Assembly: GCF_947507565.1 (NCBI RefSeq)
Contig: NC_089191.1
Span: 1,054,001 to 1,118,000 of the forward strand
DNA: 64,000 bases
Source of the DNA: Oscarella lobularis
Lineage: Eukaryota; Porifera; Homoscleromorpha; Homosclerophorida; Oscarellidae
Direction of reading: 5' to 3'
The translations under genes were made by a program, and so were the position numbers. This document shows positions 47,901 through 58,254 of the stretch, one piece after another; the stretch's first letter is position 1, and each line of letters starts with the position of its first letter. The notes under the pieces are model-generated. The model did not search any database and was not told where the DNA came from. It saw nothing but the letters and a program-made list of their open reading frames with translations.

Positions 47901-50900
47901 TCTGCCGTCTCCTGGGTGTCCTTGACTCTTCTTTTATCGCCTCTCTTCATTTGTCTGTTCCTCTTCCACCACTCCTTTCCTCTCATTGTCTGATGGTACT
48001 CTCTTTCCTAAATATCAGTGTAATTTAGTTAATAAATACATTCTGTGTCACCTCATCTATTGACTGGCAAATTCTAAACGAATGCTTTCCGATGTCCAAA
48101 TCCAACACGGAAATAAGCCTGCGAAAGGCTATAGTTCCGTGATTATAATACGAAGCTGCCAGTTTTGCGGCAACGCTGAGAGGAAGTTTTCCTCTAAATT
48201 TCTCCTTTGGAGCAAATGTCCACAGGACACTGTGGAAGGACTCGTTCTATATAAGACAATGAGAAACAGCGGTTTTTGAATGGTATTTTACCGCATTTTG
48301 GGTGTTTCCTTCTTCACATCTCTGTAGTAGATCCCTGTCGGAAAGCTGATCGAAGATGTCTTTCAAGGCGTGAAGGAAGACGTGTGGGAGTTTGGCGCTC
48401 GCCTCCGGATTGTATTTTGTGACGTAGCCGGGCTCGTCGGCATTGGCTCTGTCTGCTTGCCACTTACACCACGACTCGGCCCCAACAGGACAGAACCGGT
48501 GACGGTCCTCTTCCGTTTTGGGGCACAAGTCGTGGTTGTAGTGCAAGACTTTACGCCCTTCACCCGCTAATGCCGCCGCCTTTCCTCCCCATTCCTTAAT
48601 TTTCTCCTCATTTCCGCATAGTTGGGTCATGTGATGCAGAATGGCCTTCGTTTCGAGCACCATGCTTGCGGCGTCCCCGACGTTACGACGTATGGCGTAC
48701 CCATAGTATTTCTGAATCCTTTACCGAAAGAAAATTTTCAAATAGAACAAACGCACTACTGTTACAGACCTGTCAATAACTTCGTCTGTCAAGCGATGTG
48801 CTCCGCCCACTCCTTTCCCGTCTTCACATATATAGCCTTTGTGTTCTTTTTTCCACTTGCGCAGCCGTCCTCCCATTCGCTTTTGTACATGGCCAATGCA
48901 GTCTTCTTTCTGCACGGGATGATCGACGCCGTAGACCTATAAAGCAATTAATAATGTTCCTGTGTATCAGAAGGGAAAATGAACCTGTGGCTTTGAGACG
49001 ACATTGAAAGACTTAGAGTCCCCATCTCCTACAAATTTAGTGTACCTAAAGTAGGTTTAGGTTCTAAGATTAATCCATATCAGAATTACATTACCTCAAT
49101 CGGTGTTTGTCTATGGATCGTTTCCACAAAAGAAGAGCGCCGTCTGCCTCCATAGCATTTGCCGATCGATTGAAGTTCTTTGTGCAGGAGGGAGCGTGGT
49201 TCTCAGCCCAGAGAGCATACTCAGGGCTGTCCTTATCCGGATTTTTTGCCGCCATCAAAGAGCAGCGTCGACAGAGGGTTGAATAGACGTTAAAGTCTAT
49301 TATGGCCCCTACGTCATGAAGAATGACCGCTTGCAGGCCATAGTGGGACGAGTGCCCCCTTTTCGACCATGTACCGTCGAAAGACACCCGTACGTCGTCG
49401 ATTCCTTCTCCGTCGCCTAATTCCTTCTTACGTCGGTAGTGTGAAACGGCAGCTATTGCGGACTCACTGAAAACCTGAAGGAGAAGTATAGCTAGATTCT
49501 CACAGAACTATTTAACATACCCCTGTGAGAGCTGAATTTATTTTATTGACGTGACACTCCCAGCTGTCAGGGAGCGATGGAGGCGGCATGTTGAAAACGG
49601 CAGAAAATTTAACAAGCTCTTGACGGCTAAAAAAGACTGAACAAAGACTGAACAATGTTTTGTCTCTTCCCGGAAATAACCTGGATCCCATAACGGCACT
49701 AGCAACTGCGGCTCGCCTGTTCACCTCGAAGCTGTTTCCCGCCGATTCGCATTTTTTCGAAGACTGAAAGTTAGTAGTCGCCCGGCACGACCGGCAATAG
49801 AAGCGAAGCGCTGACGACCATCCTTTTCTCTGACTTTCGTCCTCAGCGAATGTGAGTCGATCGCTCTTGCACGCCTTGCAGACGAAAGCAGATTTTATGA
49901 CGGCGAAGAGGTGCTCCAAATCGATTAGACGATATCCTTCCGGCGTTTCCTGAAACGACGGAGGTGCCAGTGTAAGAGCGTGCCATTCGTCAGGAGGCGA
50001 AGCGAATTTTCTTCCATCCTCTTCGGCCTCTTGCTGTCTCTGCGCTTCCTTCTGCCTTTTCACATGCGCCGGAGTTCCTGCAAATCGCCGCTTTTTTGAC
50101 ACAGTCGCCATATTCTGAAAAAGAATATTCTAGAAATATCGACCCAGCATCCCTATGTCACCCAGAAAGACGAACGCACCTCCTTTTCCCAAGAAACCGC
50201 GTGAATCTCTGAGTGCACCTGACCGATTGCGCGCTGCTCAAGCAACCCGGACTATCTATTTCGCGCCGAGACAAGACAAGTATGCAGCAATAAATGATAC
50301 ATTACTAATTAGAAAGAACAAAAAACCGCAGACCAGAATCTGTTCATCCGTTCGATCGCAATCATGGCTGCAGCTGAAAACGAAACGCTCGCTGCTTTTG
50401 AAGCGGCATGCCACGAAGCGGGGTAAGATAGCGAGTACCAACACCATTGAGGTGCAAACAAGCCATGCTTCACAGCTATGAGCTGCCCGCTAAGCTGAAG
50501 ACGCTGCTGACAGCGACGCTGTCAGCAGCGTCGATGAAGAAAAGGGCCGGCCGGCCCGAATCCCACCGAGAGAGACGCGCGCGCGCTTATTTGGCGCTGA
50601 AAAATGCTCTGTGGGTGAGTCGATTACCATCAATCAATCGATCGATTGATTCATCCATCGAACGCGATAGACATGCCCTTATTTTAGTATGGCGCCGGGC
50701 TAGGGCGCGACAAAGTCGCCGGGGGGCCGTTCTCCAAGAGCGGGCCAACGTATTGTTGGCCCGAAGCTCTGAAGACGGTCCTTCGGGGGCTATACCCCGA
50801 AGACGTGCAGAATCGCTCCGATCCTGGCGCACGAGGACCAGCGACGAGCGACGTAGGCACTCTAGCCATTTTAAAAAACGTTTTACTTACCTTTTCTCAG

Positions 50901-51549
50901 AGGCCGATCGTCAACGTCGAACTCGGCGAGATCCTACGATCGTTCGACGCGAAGGAGGTCGTCGCGGCCAAAAGAAGCCGCAAAATATAAACAAAGATAC
51001 TCTATTCTTCTATTTACTCTTCATATTTACTCTCCATTACCTCAAATAAAGACGATCCATACAAAAAAACGCCGAAAACGACCACTTTCTTCTTGGTAAC
51101 GCGCGCTACTTTGTGACCGCTACTCGAAATACCGGACGTTCCACGCATTCCACCAGGGCAATGGACTAAACTTATTCACAAATAAGCTCGTCACACATGA
51201 ACACTTTTTTCAGCGTAATTAATATTTTAGACATTTTTGAGCCCTCTTTACCCCTCTTGCCACCTTAACCAAAAACAAATATCTAGATCTGCAAGCTTAC
51301 AGCTTGAACATTGACGGACGCCCCACTGCTGATCATCAATTCTGCAACCTCCACGTTGCCACGAGAGAGCGCGTAAAGCAATTGCTTAACTTCAAGCTAC
51401 AGAAAAAAGAAAAATTACGGCAAGAGGACGAGTCGCGTCTTTCCCCCGGCGTTTACCGAGTCAGGTTTCCAGTCTAACTCATGACCACGAAGAAACAGCT
51501 GCAAATCACTTAAAGATCCTTTCAAAGCATTAGAAACGGCTCCCTCCAT
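41926..51549 (-). CDS. Ankyrin-ROC-COR-death domain protein (DAPK-like, no kinase), interrupted by intronic transposon
   Basis: Twenty-three exons keep one frame for 1,284 residues: 51430-51549, 51301-51396, [4.5-kb intron], 46737-46835, 46586-46684, 46433-46528, 46264-46368, 46108-46206, 45785-45883, 45622-45720, 45502-45562, 45379-45458, 45177-45326, 44998-45114, 44880-44942, 44212-44832, 44017-44147, 43889-43967, 43699-43827, 42555-43655, 42468-42492, 42332-42417, 42261-42273, 41926-42212. About ten ankyrin repeats, mostly one per 96-99-nt exon, precede a ROC GTPase (GKVKAGKTTLM P-loop, DFAGQREF switch, VVGSRRDK), a COR region and a C-terminal death domain (WETIGVYLGLGSSKLKEI). This is the DAPK1 order without its kinase. 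ROC-COR proteins are GTP-regulated scaffolds; the death domain implies a partner in death or immune signalling. Introns after exons 7, 9 and 14 use GC donors. Exon 22 is only 13 nt. The start Met and first intron (33 nt) are the least certain parts. Confidence 0.88.
46995..47447 (-). other. Possible extra coding segment inside the transposon
   Basis: Between the transposase stop and the element's left end, minus-strand pieces look coding: an ATG at 47447 opens MSDNLETYLRERFFHDSDF, and further frames run to about 46995 (ending with a basic KMRVVPERIAALRSRGTH). Plausible splice sites exist but I could not fix one joined model. It may be a second accessory gene or decayed sequence. Confidence 0.25.
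47633..50111 (-). CDS. Mutator-like (Kolobok-type) transposase of the nested element
   Basis: Seven exons (49521-50111, 49095-49474, 48985-49045, 48770-48936, 48292-48718, 48052-48246, 47633-48007) encode 731 residues in one frame. The N-terminus is basic and carries a CKAC...CRSC zinc-ribbon-like pair. The core contains VSFDGTWSKRGHSSHYG, NHAPSCTKNFNRSANAMEAD, KFVGDGDSKSFN and CIGHVQKRMGGRLRK, followed by NESFHSVLWTF. These are the hallmarks of the family listed in Pfam as Mutator-like transposase, whose Asp residues in FDGTW and GDGDS probably contribute to the DDE site. It would catalyse excision and integration of the element in the nucleus. The C-terminus is low complexity with a short duplicated ESMAC. 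No stop or frameshift is seen, so the gene could still be active. Confidence 0.85.
50364..50990 (+). CDS. Accessory protein of the nested transposon, unknown function
   Basis: Four exons (50364-50422, 50476-50614, 50688-50852, 50901-50990) with canonical GT-AG introns join in phase to give 150 residues. The protein begins MAAAENETLAAFEAACHEAG, has a basic stretch KKRAGRPESHRERRARAYLA, a Trp/Tyr-containing middle (TYCWPEALKTVLRGLYPED) and a basic C-terminus ending AAKRSRKI, a possible nuclear localisation signal. I recognise no domain. It lies wholly within the element, divergent from the transposase, and clean splicing suggests selection for a role in transposition or regulation. An ATG at 50156 opens a separate frame upstream that does not join in phase. 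Confidence 0.6.
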
Positions 51550-51699
51550 TAGAGACTCCACCCTCTGTATACTGGAACTTCTTGAGACTTTGATTTCAAC
51601 GATGGGCGATCTCCACACGATCGCGATCTCCACACGATCGTGATCTCCACTCGTTTTCGCGGCTCAGACCATGCTCAGACGAACGCTCATGCAGTCTGC

Positions 51700-52225
51700 G
51701 ACGACGGGCGGAAGCGGCAAATAGCATTGGACATCAAGCTTTCATGCGGGTGCACACCTATGTACTTTCCGGATAGGGTGCCAAGTTGCCAACGCTTAGA
51801 GACGAGGGCAATGAACAAATCGGTTGATAAATTTTAACTCAACGAGGATGCCGTGAAACCCTGCGTCGTCTACAACAATGCCCACCAGCTCAGTCTTTTC
51901 GTGAAGCCTTTAATTAATCTAATTAACCGAGTTTTTAATCGTCACATTAATTAAGGAATGAAAAAGCACTTCTACTAAAACTCTTTCCCGCCTTCACGGG
52001 TTCAACGTTGTCTAGTAATAATGTGTGCAGGGAAGAAAATCGCTTTCCCGCCCCCGTGCCGCGGCACTACATTCCTTGAAGCAGCAATCATCGAGGAAAG
52101 AGATTCGGAGCTCCATCAAGACAGTCACTCGAGTAAGAAACGTCGTTAGGCTGCTTGTTCAATAACCCTGCATGAAGAGACTGACGCTGCATCATTCACT
52201 GCAACTTCCGAAGGGAATTCAAATT
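51700..52225 (-). pseudogene. Decayed partial copy of the giant receptor gene (CUB1-SRCR2 region)
   Basis: The interval matches 36880-37720 of the giant gene in the same orientation: for example ATGTACTTTCC, GTGCCAACGCTTAGAG, ATCGGTTGATAA, AACGAGGATGCCGTGAAA, TTTTTAATCGTCAC, GACGCTGC and CATTC occur in the same order in both. A segment of about 100 nt present in the parent (near 36995-37100) is missing, substitutions are many, and no open frame survives. It lacks introns only because the parent region is a single exon, so it does not show whether RNA was involved. Confidence 0.75.
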
Positions 52226-52622
52226 AAAACGGTTTGGCTTTACGCGAATATTGAAATGGACGAAAACGCTTATTGACGTCAGGAGGGTTCTTTGGGCAGC
52301 TTACGAGCTGCGAGCTTGTGAAAGAACAATATACATAGAAATTTTTACGTCCCTCTCACATTTGAACATTGCTCATGTTGAATCCCTTAGAATCTTAATC
52401 AGTGATGGTCATAAAGGGGAGGATCTACAATCTGCTGTTAGGATACCTGTGACTGTCCCACGCCCACAGCAGAGATTAATCTCTGCCCACAGTACCAAAA
52501 TGAAGGAATTTCAGGAATGTACATGTATGATAATGGAGCATGCGCATACCGCTTAACAAGGTCAAAGGTCGTTAGGACCAACGCCCAAATCCAGCGCAAC
52601 ATTCCGTCGCGAACTCTGACCA
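52226..52622. other. Spacer upstream of the acid phosphatase gene
   Basis: No gene recognised. The last ~200 bp must contain the phosphatase promoter; no clear TATA element. Confidence 0.4.
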
Positions 52623-55184
52623 ATGCCGCGCTGGCACATCCTCTACCTCTGCCTCTGCCTACACATTTCCACAGCCCACGACTCAGATTCGTGGGTGGGC
52701 GGCGCAGGAATCGTACACAAACGCAGTGAACCACAGATCAGAATTTCGCGCCGAAGCGTCGCAAGCAATGTAACGGGCACTTTCACGGTCAATCCGACGC
52801 AAATTCAAAATCAGGGAAAAGCGAATCTAACGTGGTCCTTTTCCAATCTGCTTTCGGGAACGAGCTTCGTTGCGGTCTACTGCCCTCACACTGCGTCCGA
52901 CGACGATTCCCTCGATCATTTCTTCGTTGACAGTGTTGCGACGACTAGGATTGTCGGACCGCTTGTTAACATGCGCTGCAATTTTCAGTTTCGCTTGTTC
53001 TACAACGAAAGCGTCAAGTTGGCAACGAGCGAAAATCTGACTTTTGTGAACGGGCCGTATGAGCCTCTTCAAGGGCATCTTTCTTTGGTACGTAATTGAA
53101 GCCTGTATAGCTAGTACGCGTTCACGTTCTTTGAGCTAATTTGGGAGAGGCGCACCGCCCAGGACGCGTACACCATGAACGCGCAAATTACCTCGTGCAT
53201 ACACGCCTTCGACGTGCAAATTAAAGGACTTTTAGGGCGCGGGGCGGGGCGGGGGCTGTTACATCCTGCCTTACGACAATCTTGTGACAATCTTGAATCT
53301 TTAGACAAACAAAGAAAGCGAAATGAGAGTCATGTGGATATCTGGTTCACAAAATTATTCGTCTGTGCAGGTATGATACAGTCTAGAGTAATCGGTGAGA
53401 TTAATTAATCTGCGTTCTATGCCACAGTACGAACTTACGGATGGATCTGCTCGAATCGAGGTCAACGGCAATTCGACTACCTATAAAGCCAGTGACCTGT
53501 GCCACGCACCGGCTACGCAAATAAGCGCCAAGTTTTTTCGCGATCCGGGATTTATTCACGACGTGCTTCTCACGAACCTCCAGCCAAGAACGCAACACAG
53601 GTATGTGTTATGAACCCCTGACGCCACGTTTCCGCAGTACTGTTCACTTCTTTTAGGTACAGATTCGGTGGCGGTAGTCACTGGTCGTCGTGGCACACTT
53701 TCACATCAGCTCCAAAAGCTGGCAATGCATCTGATCAAGGTAGAAGAATCTGCTTCTTTTTGAGATTGTATACACGTATATACATGGTCGCACTTTATAG
53801 TGCATCTTTTCGTCTTTGGCGATATGGGAGAATTCAGGCCGCCGTCCGGGGCGCCTTTGGGTGGTCGCGGATACACGACGATGGAACTGATTGAAAGAGA
53901 CTTAGAAGCGGCGGACGCTTTCTACGAGCTCTTTCTTGTCATAGGAGATGTTTCATGTACAGTATATCTGTCTGCGTCCTAGGTTAGGTCTTGATCAAGT
54001 CTTCTGTCTATATAGATGCTGACGGTGAAGCGTACAAATGGGAGCAGACGGGCTCTCTCATAGAACCGACGTCTTTGCGTTTGCCCTATCACGTTGGCGT
54101 TGGGAATCACGAGTACGATCACCAATCGCGAAGCAAAAACGATCCGAGCGGAATTAGCACTCCGTTTAAACCTTCGTGGGGCAACTACAAAAACGATTCG
54201 GGCGGCGAATGCGGAGTGCCCGCCTTCAAGCGCTTCCACATGTAAGAACGCAATGTATATACAAATTTGCTCTCCTAGTGTAACAACTTACAATAGGCCT
54301 GATAACGGAAACAGCCTGTTCTGGTATAGTCACGACTATGCGAATACACACTTTACGTGGATTTCCACCGAGCATGATTTCACGCCTGGGTCACGTCAAT
54401 ACAAGTGGCTTGAAAACGACCTTGCCTCCGTTAATCGATCACGCACGCCGTGGCTGATCGTTCTGGGACATCGTCCTATGTACTGCTCTGGGATTCAGAA
54501 AACCGATGGCAACGCGTTAGAACAATCAGCCTATTGAATTTGTGTTTTAGTCCTTTTTGATAGAAAAGTGCAAATTGGACAGCGAGATGCCTACGAGTCT
54601 CTTCTGCATAAGTACAAAGTCGATTTGTTTATGGCAGGTCACTACCACGTTTGTAAGTTTGTTATGAAACTATCTATCTATCTATGATTAGCATGATGCT
54701 TCTTTAGACGAGCTGACGTGTCCGGTGTACAATGGAAGTTGCATGGGAACCCTAGCTAATCCTCGTTCGACTGTTCACGTAGTTATTGGCACAGCCGGTG
54801 CCAACGACAACGTCAAGAGTGTGAGTTCTTGAACTCTTACATACAGGCAAAAATAAAATAAAGTTGACTGATTTTGTCTTGCAGTGGCCCAGTCAAGACG
54901 CCAAGTGGAGTCTCAAGCACATTGACGGGTACGGCTATGGGCGAATGTTCATCGCTAACAGCACGCATCTTCGCCTGCAAATCGTTGGAAATACTGATGG
55001 AACAGTGCTGGATCAGAACTGGATTATATCGGATCACTCTTGGATGGAAGCGATCCCGAGTACGACTGGCGACACCGTGGCGCCGACTGGCGACACCGTG
55101 GCGCCGACTGGCGACGCTGTGAATGTGAAGGCATCGGTTCTTTTCTTGTTCATTTTGCTTGCTGTTGCGCGTTTCTTTGCTTAG
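52623..55184 (+). CDS. Purple acid phosphatase with C-terminal membrane/GPI signal
   Basis: Nine exons (52623-53087, 53428-53600, 53657-53739, 53801-53956, 54016-54241, 54297-54508, 54551-54652, 54708-54820, 54885-55184) encode 609 residues. A signal peptide (MPRWHILYLCLCLHIST) is followed by a fibronectin-like N-terminal domain and the metallophosphatase domain. All five metal-binding blocks are present: GDMG, GDVSY, GNHEYDH, LGHRP and AGHYHVYE, as in plant-type binuclear purple acid phosphatases. They hydrolyse phosphate monoesters at acid pH, in secreted, lysosomal or surface forms. The tail has TGDTVAP repeats and then a hydrophobic end (VLFLFILLAVARFFA), suggesting GPI attachment or a C-terminal anchor. 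The intron after exon 6 (54509-54550) needs a GC donor. Intron 1 (340 nt) is unusually long here. Confidence 0.9.
55060..55122 (+). repeat. 21-nt coding tandem repeat in acid phosphatase tail
   Basis: ACTGGCGACACCGTGGCGCCG occurs twice in direct succession with a third partial copy, encoding TGDTVAP units just before the hydrophobic C-terminus. Confidence 0.8.
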
Positions 55185-55552
55185 AACTTTGACTTTGCTG
55201 CATTTCTCTCTTTGTGCGCTACGTTGCTGCCTCTCGATGTTAAAAGCTTGCTCTCTTTCGTCTCTTATCTATTCACTATTTGCATCGCATCAGGGGCCCC
55301 ACTTTATAAAAAGAAACAGACACAAGTGAGAATCGATATAGAGAGTCGGACATCTAGAAATAAAGCATTTAGCCGACGAGAAGAGCAATGGCGGTCCGGA
55401 GTGGAATTTTTCATATTGGCGAATAGAACACGAAAAGTCTCACTGCGCAAATAGGCAAAAAGTTGGCCTAAAAGAAGCGAACAAAATTGCGATACCTACG
55501 ACAGTAAGGAAGTGTTTTAATTAATAGGCAAGGATGTGCAGATATTGATTGG

Positions 55553-55745
55553 CTGACAGAGTGTTGACAGTCATAAACATCTCTACAAGTCAACTCTACT
55601 GATAACATTATGGAGAGATGCGTCAATTACCGACACATATTATTATGGAACACAAATTATTTAATTAATTAAGCCACTTTGGAACAAGGCTTCTTTCTAT
55701 AGCTGCTTTTTCATTACAGGCTAAGATATGGGACATAACAGAAAA
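55553..55745. repeat. Block A, copy 1 of a local duplication
   Basis: Shares with 56940-57185, in the same orientation, GTTGACAGTCAT, AACATCTCTA, GAACACAAATTAT, GGAACAAGGCTTCTT and CATTACAG-CTAAGATAT. No intact gene. Confidence 0.65.
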
Positions 55746-56600
55746 GGAGAGTCACGTTCATACTTCGGCTCTTCAGGGTCTATGACAACTCTAAGGCAAA
55801 TGCAGTGATGCATAGAGTAAGGTGTCCAATGAGACAACCAGCATCATATCGAGTTTGGAGGAGAAATTGTCGAAGAAGAAAAATGGACGCGTACCGAAAT
55901 ATACACAGGCGTCACGTACGCTCCCTCGAAGGAGTTTTATGACGACGACGATCAAGGAGACGAATTGGGGAAGGTTACGGTTCAAACTCGATCACGTAAG
56001 ACGTCTGTTTGGGCCGGAGAACTGAGACCGTTTCATTTCTGCAGAATTCAGGACGAAATTCTTGAGCTTCGGAGGCTTCTTGACGAGAGGTCTAATCAGG
56101 AAGACGCTTCGGTTATAGTGAAGGACGTGTACTACCTTGTAGCGTACAGTTTACCTTACGTCAGTAGCACCCCGTATAATAATAATAAGGAAATCGTCTT
56201 GAAGATTTTTAAAACTGTCTTGAAGATTTTAAAGTTCCCTTGACGTTTTGAAAATTGTCTTGACAATTTTTAAAATTGCTTTAACGATTTTTAAAATTGC
56301 CTTGACGATTTTTAAAATTGACTTGACAATTTTAAAAATATCCTTGACAATTTTAAAAATTGTTTTGACGATTTTTAAAATTGTCGTGACGATTTTAATA
56401 CGGGAAATAGTTCCGTAAGAATAGGTAGTACACGTCCTTCACTATAACCGCTAAGGTCCCAGAAGGGAACCCCTCCTACTTAGCTAGCTATAGACAAACA
56501 GATCTTATTTTACAGGCCAATTTAGATGTCTCTTCGTTCAATTCGTTTGCCGGATTGCTCTGATTTTCGACGCTGCGGAATTTTGGCGAGGGAAAAGTAA
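55746..56600. repeat. Block B, copy 1 of a local duplication, interrupted by a MITE
   Basis: Matches 58255-58730 in order and orientation: GGCTCTTCAGGGTCTATGAC, GGAGTTTTATGACGACGACG, GTTACGGTTCAAACTC, CTTCGGAGGCTTC and TTGCCGGATTGCTCTGATTT. The match breaks at 56110-56450, where copy 1 carries an inserted inverted-repeat element. Coding potential is unclear. Confidence 0.65.
56110..56450. mobile_element. MITE with perfect 28-bp terminal inverted repeats and internal minisatellite
   Basis: Ends at 56110-56137 and 56423-56450 are exact inverse copies (CGGTTATAGTGAAGGACGTG and onward). The middle (about 56190-56400) is a diverged tandem array of a ~24-bp unit of the type TTGACGATTTTTAAAATTG. 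Block B copy 2 lacks the whole insert. No target duplication is obvious. Confidence 0.8.
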
Positions 56601-56939
56601 CGCACGCTATAGCGAAGAAGTCTCCTTAGACGTCTCCTCGTACAGCGTCCATCCCACGCAAGTCGACGGCCAGAAGAATGTTTTCGTTGAACAAGTACCT
56701 ATTCTACGACTCGTTCGTGGTCGTGTCACGACGTCGCTTCGCAATGTGAGGAACTGTCCGATCGAGTCTATCGTCTGTACAAGATCTGATTTGCTCTTGA
56801 TGCAGTCGATCGCTAATCCTCTAATCCTGAGAATCGGTCTCGTTTTGTTCTCAAATCGCCGTATCACACTCTGTTTATTGACGTCATTTTTCGTCAATAT
56901 AGCGCTGCTTTTTCTCCGTGCGGATATCATTGAGAGCGT

Positions 56940-57185
56940 GTTGACAGTCATGTAGACACTCACGCATGCATGTAGACACTATTGTTGACAATTGAAACCA
57001 CTCGTAGAGTAGATCTGAACATCTCTAAAACTCTACTGACTTCCTAACACTGTGGAGGGATGCTTCAATTACCGCTACATAATATTATAGAACACAAATT
57101 ATACAAGCCATTTTTGGAACAAGGCTTCTTCTTAGCTGTTTTTCCATTACAGACTAAGATATTGGACAGAAACGCTCTAAAATGA
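56940..57185. repeat. Block A, copy 2
   Basis: Same orientation as 55553-55745, with about 45 extra bases including a short GCATGTAGACACT duplication. Confidence 0.6.
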
Positions 57186-58254
57186 TTTGATGTAAAGTGA
57201 GTGACAACCTTGGTTAGTCGCACGTGAGTTTAGCAATCAAGATCGAGTACACCCTCGATCCTGCAGCTATAAGGGTGCTGGAATACAAGTATGAACAATG
57301 CCTTTGGCAAAAGATGAGCAGATCGCTCTGAAAGCGTACGTCATTTATTGCTCGACGTCAAACCGAAAGCAGTATACGAGGAACTCATCCTATAAAGCTA
57401 GCTGATTTAGTTATAGTTGTTGCGCTACTGCATGAAGAAATATGGGTATTCGCGCGATCACGGTCTTTGTAGTAATACAGCCATATAATTAGTTGTGGAT
57501 AAAGTGGAGAACAAGAGAGTACGAGAAGCGCCTGACCTATATACAGCCATCCAAGAAGCAAAGGAGGCTCATGTCAAACAATTTGCCGTATAGGTACGAC
57601 CGCGTTTCTGGGAGAAAGAATACGTCGTTCAAAAGATTGAAAGGCTCAAAAAATCAGTACCGGCCTAGCAGCAATCATAGCTCACATCATCGAAATCGCT
57701 GATCACACGAAGACCAAAGCGGATGTACATGCTAGGTTAGTATAGACCAAGGTCAGCCTCCAACTATAGTTGGATTTCATAGACTGCTATGTATTGCGCT
57801 GATATTCGCCTGGCTTCGCGTGCTCAAATTCGTGAGAGCGTTCGAAAGTCACGGCCCGTTCGTCGTCATACTGCAGCACATGGTTGCAGACGTCAGTCGC
57901 TTTGTCTTTCTACAGTATCGTATATATTCCTTACGGTGAGAGCGGAAGAACGAAGCGAGCAGAAGTCAATTAAACTTTAATAAAGCGGCCAGTTTGGGGT
58001 TTTTCGGTGACGGTCCGTCCCTCAGACTCGAGAGCTCTTTTCAGTCTCTATCGAATCACTTTCGTCGACGAGTACTTGTACAATGTATGAGTTAAGTAAA
58101 AAAACTTGGAGTGACTCGGTTTTTTCATAGGAAATGAGAGCTGAAGATTCTATAATGACAGATATTCTTGTGGGCACGTTTCTTGCTCTGGCTGCGTCTC
58201 AACTTGTTCATTGCACTCATTTCAGTCCAACCAAAGGTAGAACGACTGAAATGA
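57186..58254. other. Spacer with coding-like remnants
   Basis: Short protein-like stretches occur without a consistent frame, for example APDLYTAIQEAKEAHVKQF near 57525-57585 and KEYVVQKIERLKKS near 57617-57657. An ATG at 58134 opens a signal-peptide-like DILVGTFLALAASQLVHC ending at a GT donor (58238-58240), but I could not join it to a following exon. These may be parts of a decayed or fragmented gene that spans into block B copy 2. Confidence 0.3.

Larger units (their letters stand above)
46870..51264. mobile_element. Autonomous DNA transposon nested in an intron, TTAA target duplication
   Basis: The 4,395-bp element begins GGTGGCAAGGGGGG and ends with the near-inverse CCCCTCTTGCCACC, each bordered by TTAA (46866-46869, 51265-51268). 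It lies between the splice donor at 51300 and acceptor at 46836 of the ankyrin-ROC-COR-death gene. Removing it with one TTAA leaves a 66-nt intron, the usual size here, which is strong evidence for the boundaries. It carries a transposase gene (minus) and a divergent accessory gene (plus). TTAA duplications are typical of Kolobok and piggyBac superfamilies. Confidence 0.85.

Noticed and set aside
47691-48028. Plus-strand frames opposite the transposase C-terminus
   Set aside because: Antisense shadow of a low-complexity coding exon.
50156-50481. Plus-strand frame beginning MSPRKTNAPPFPKK as first exon of the accessory gene
   Set aside because: No donor/acceptor choice joins it in phase to the exon at 50364; left unassigned.
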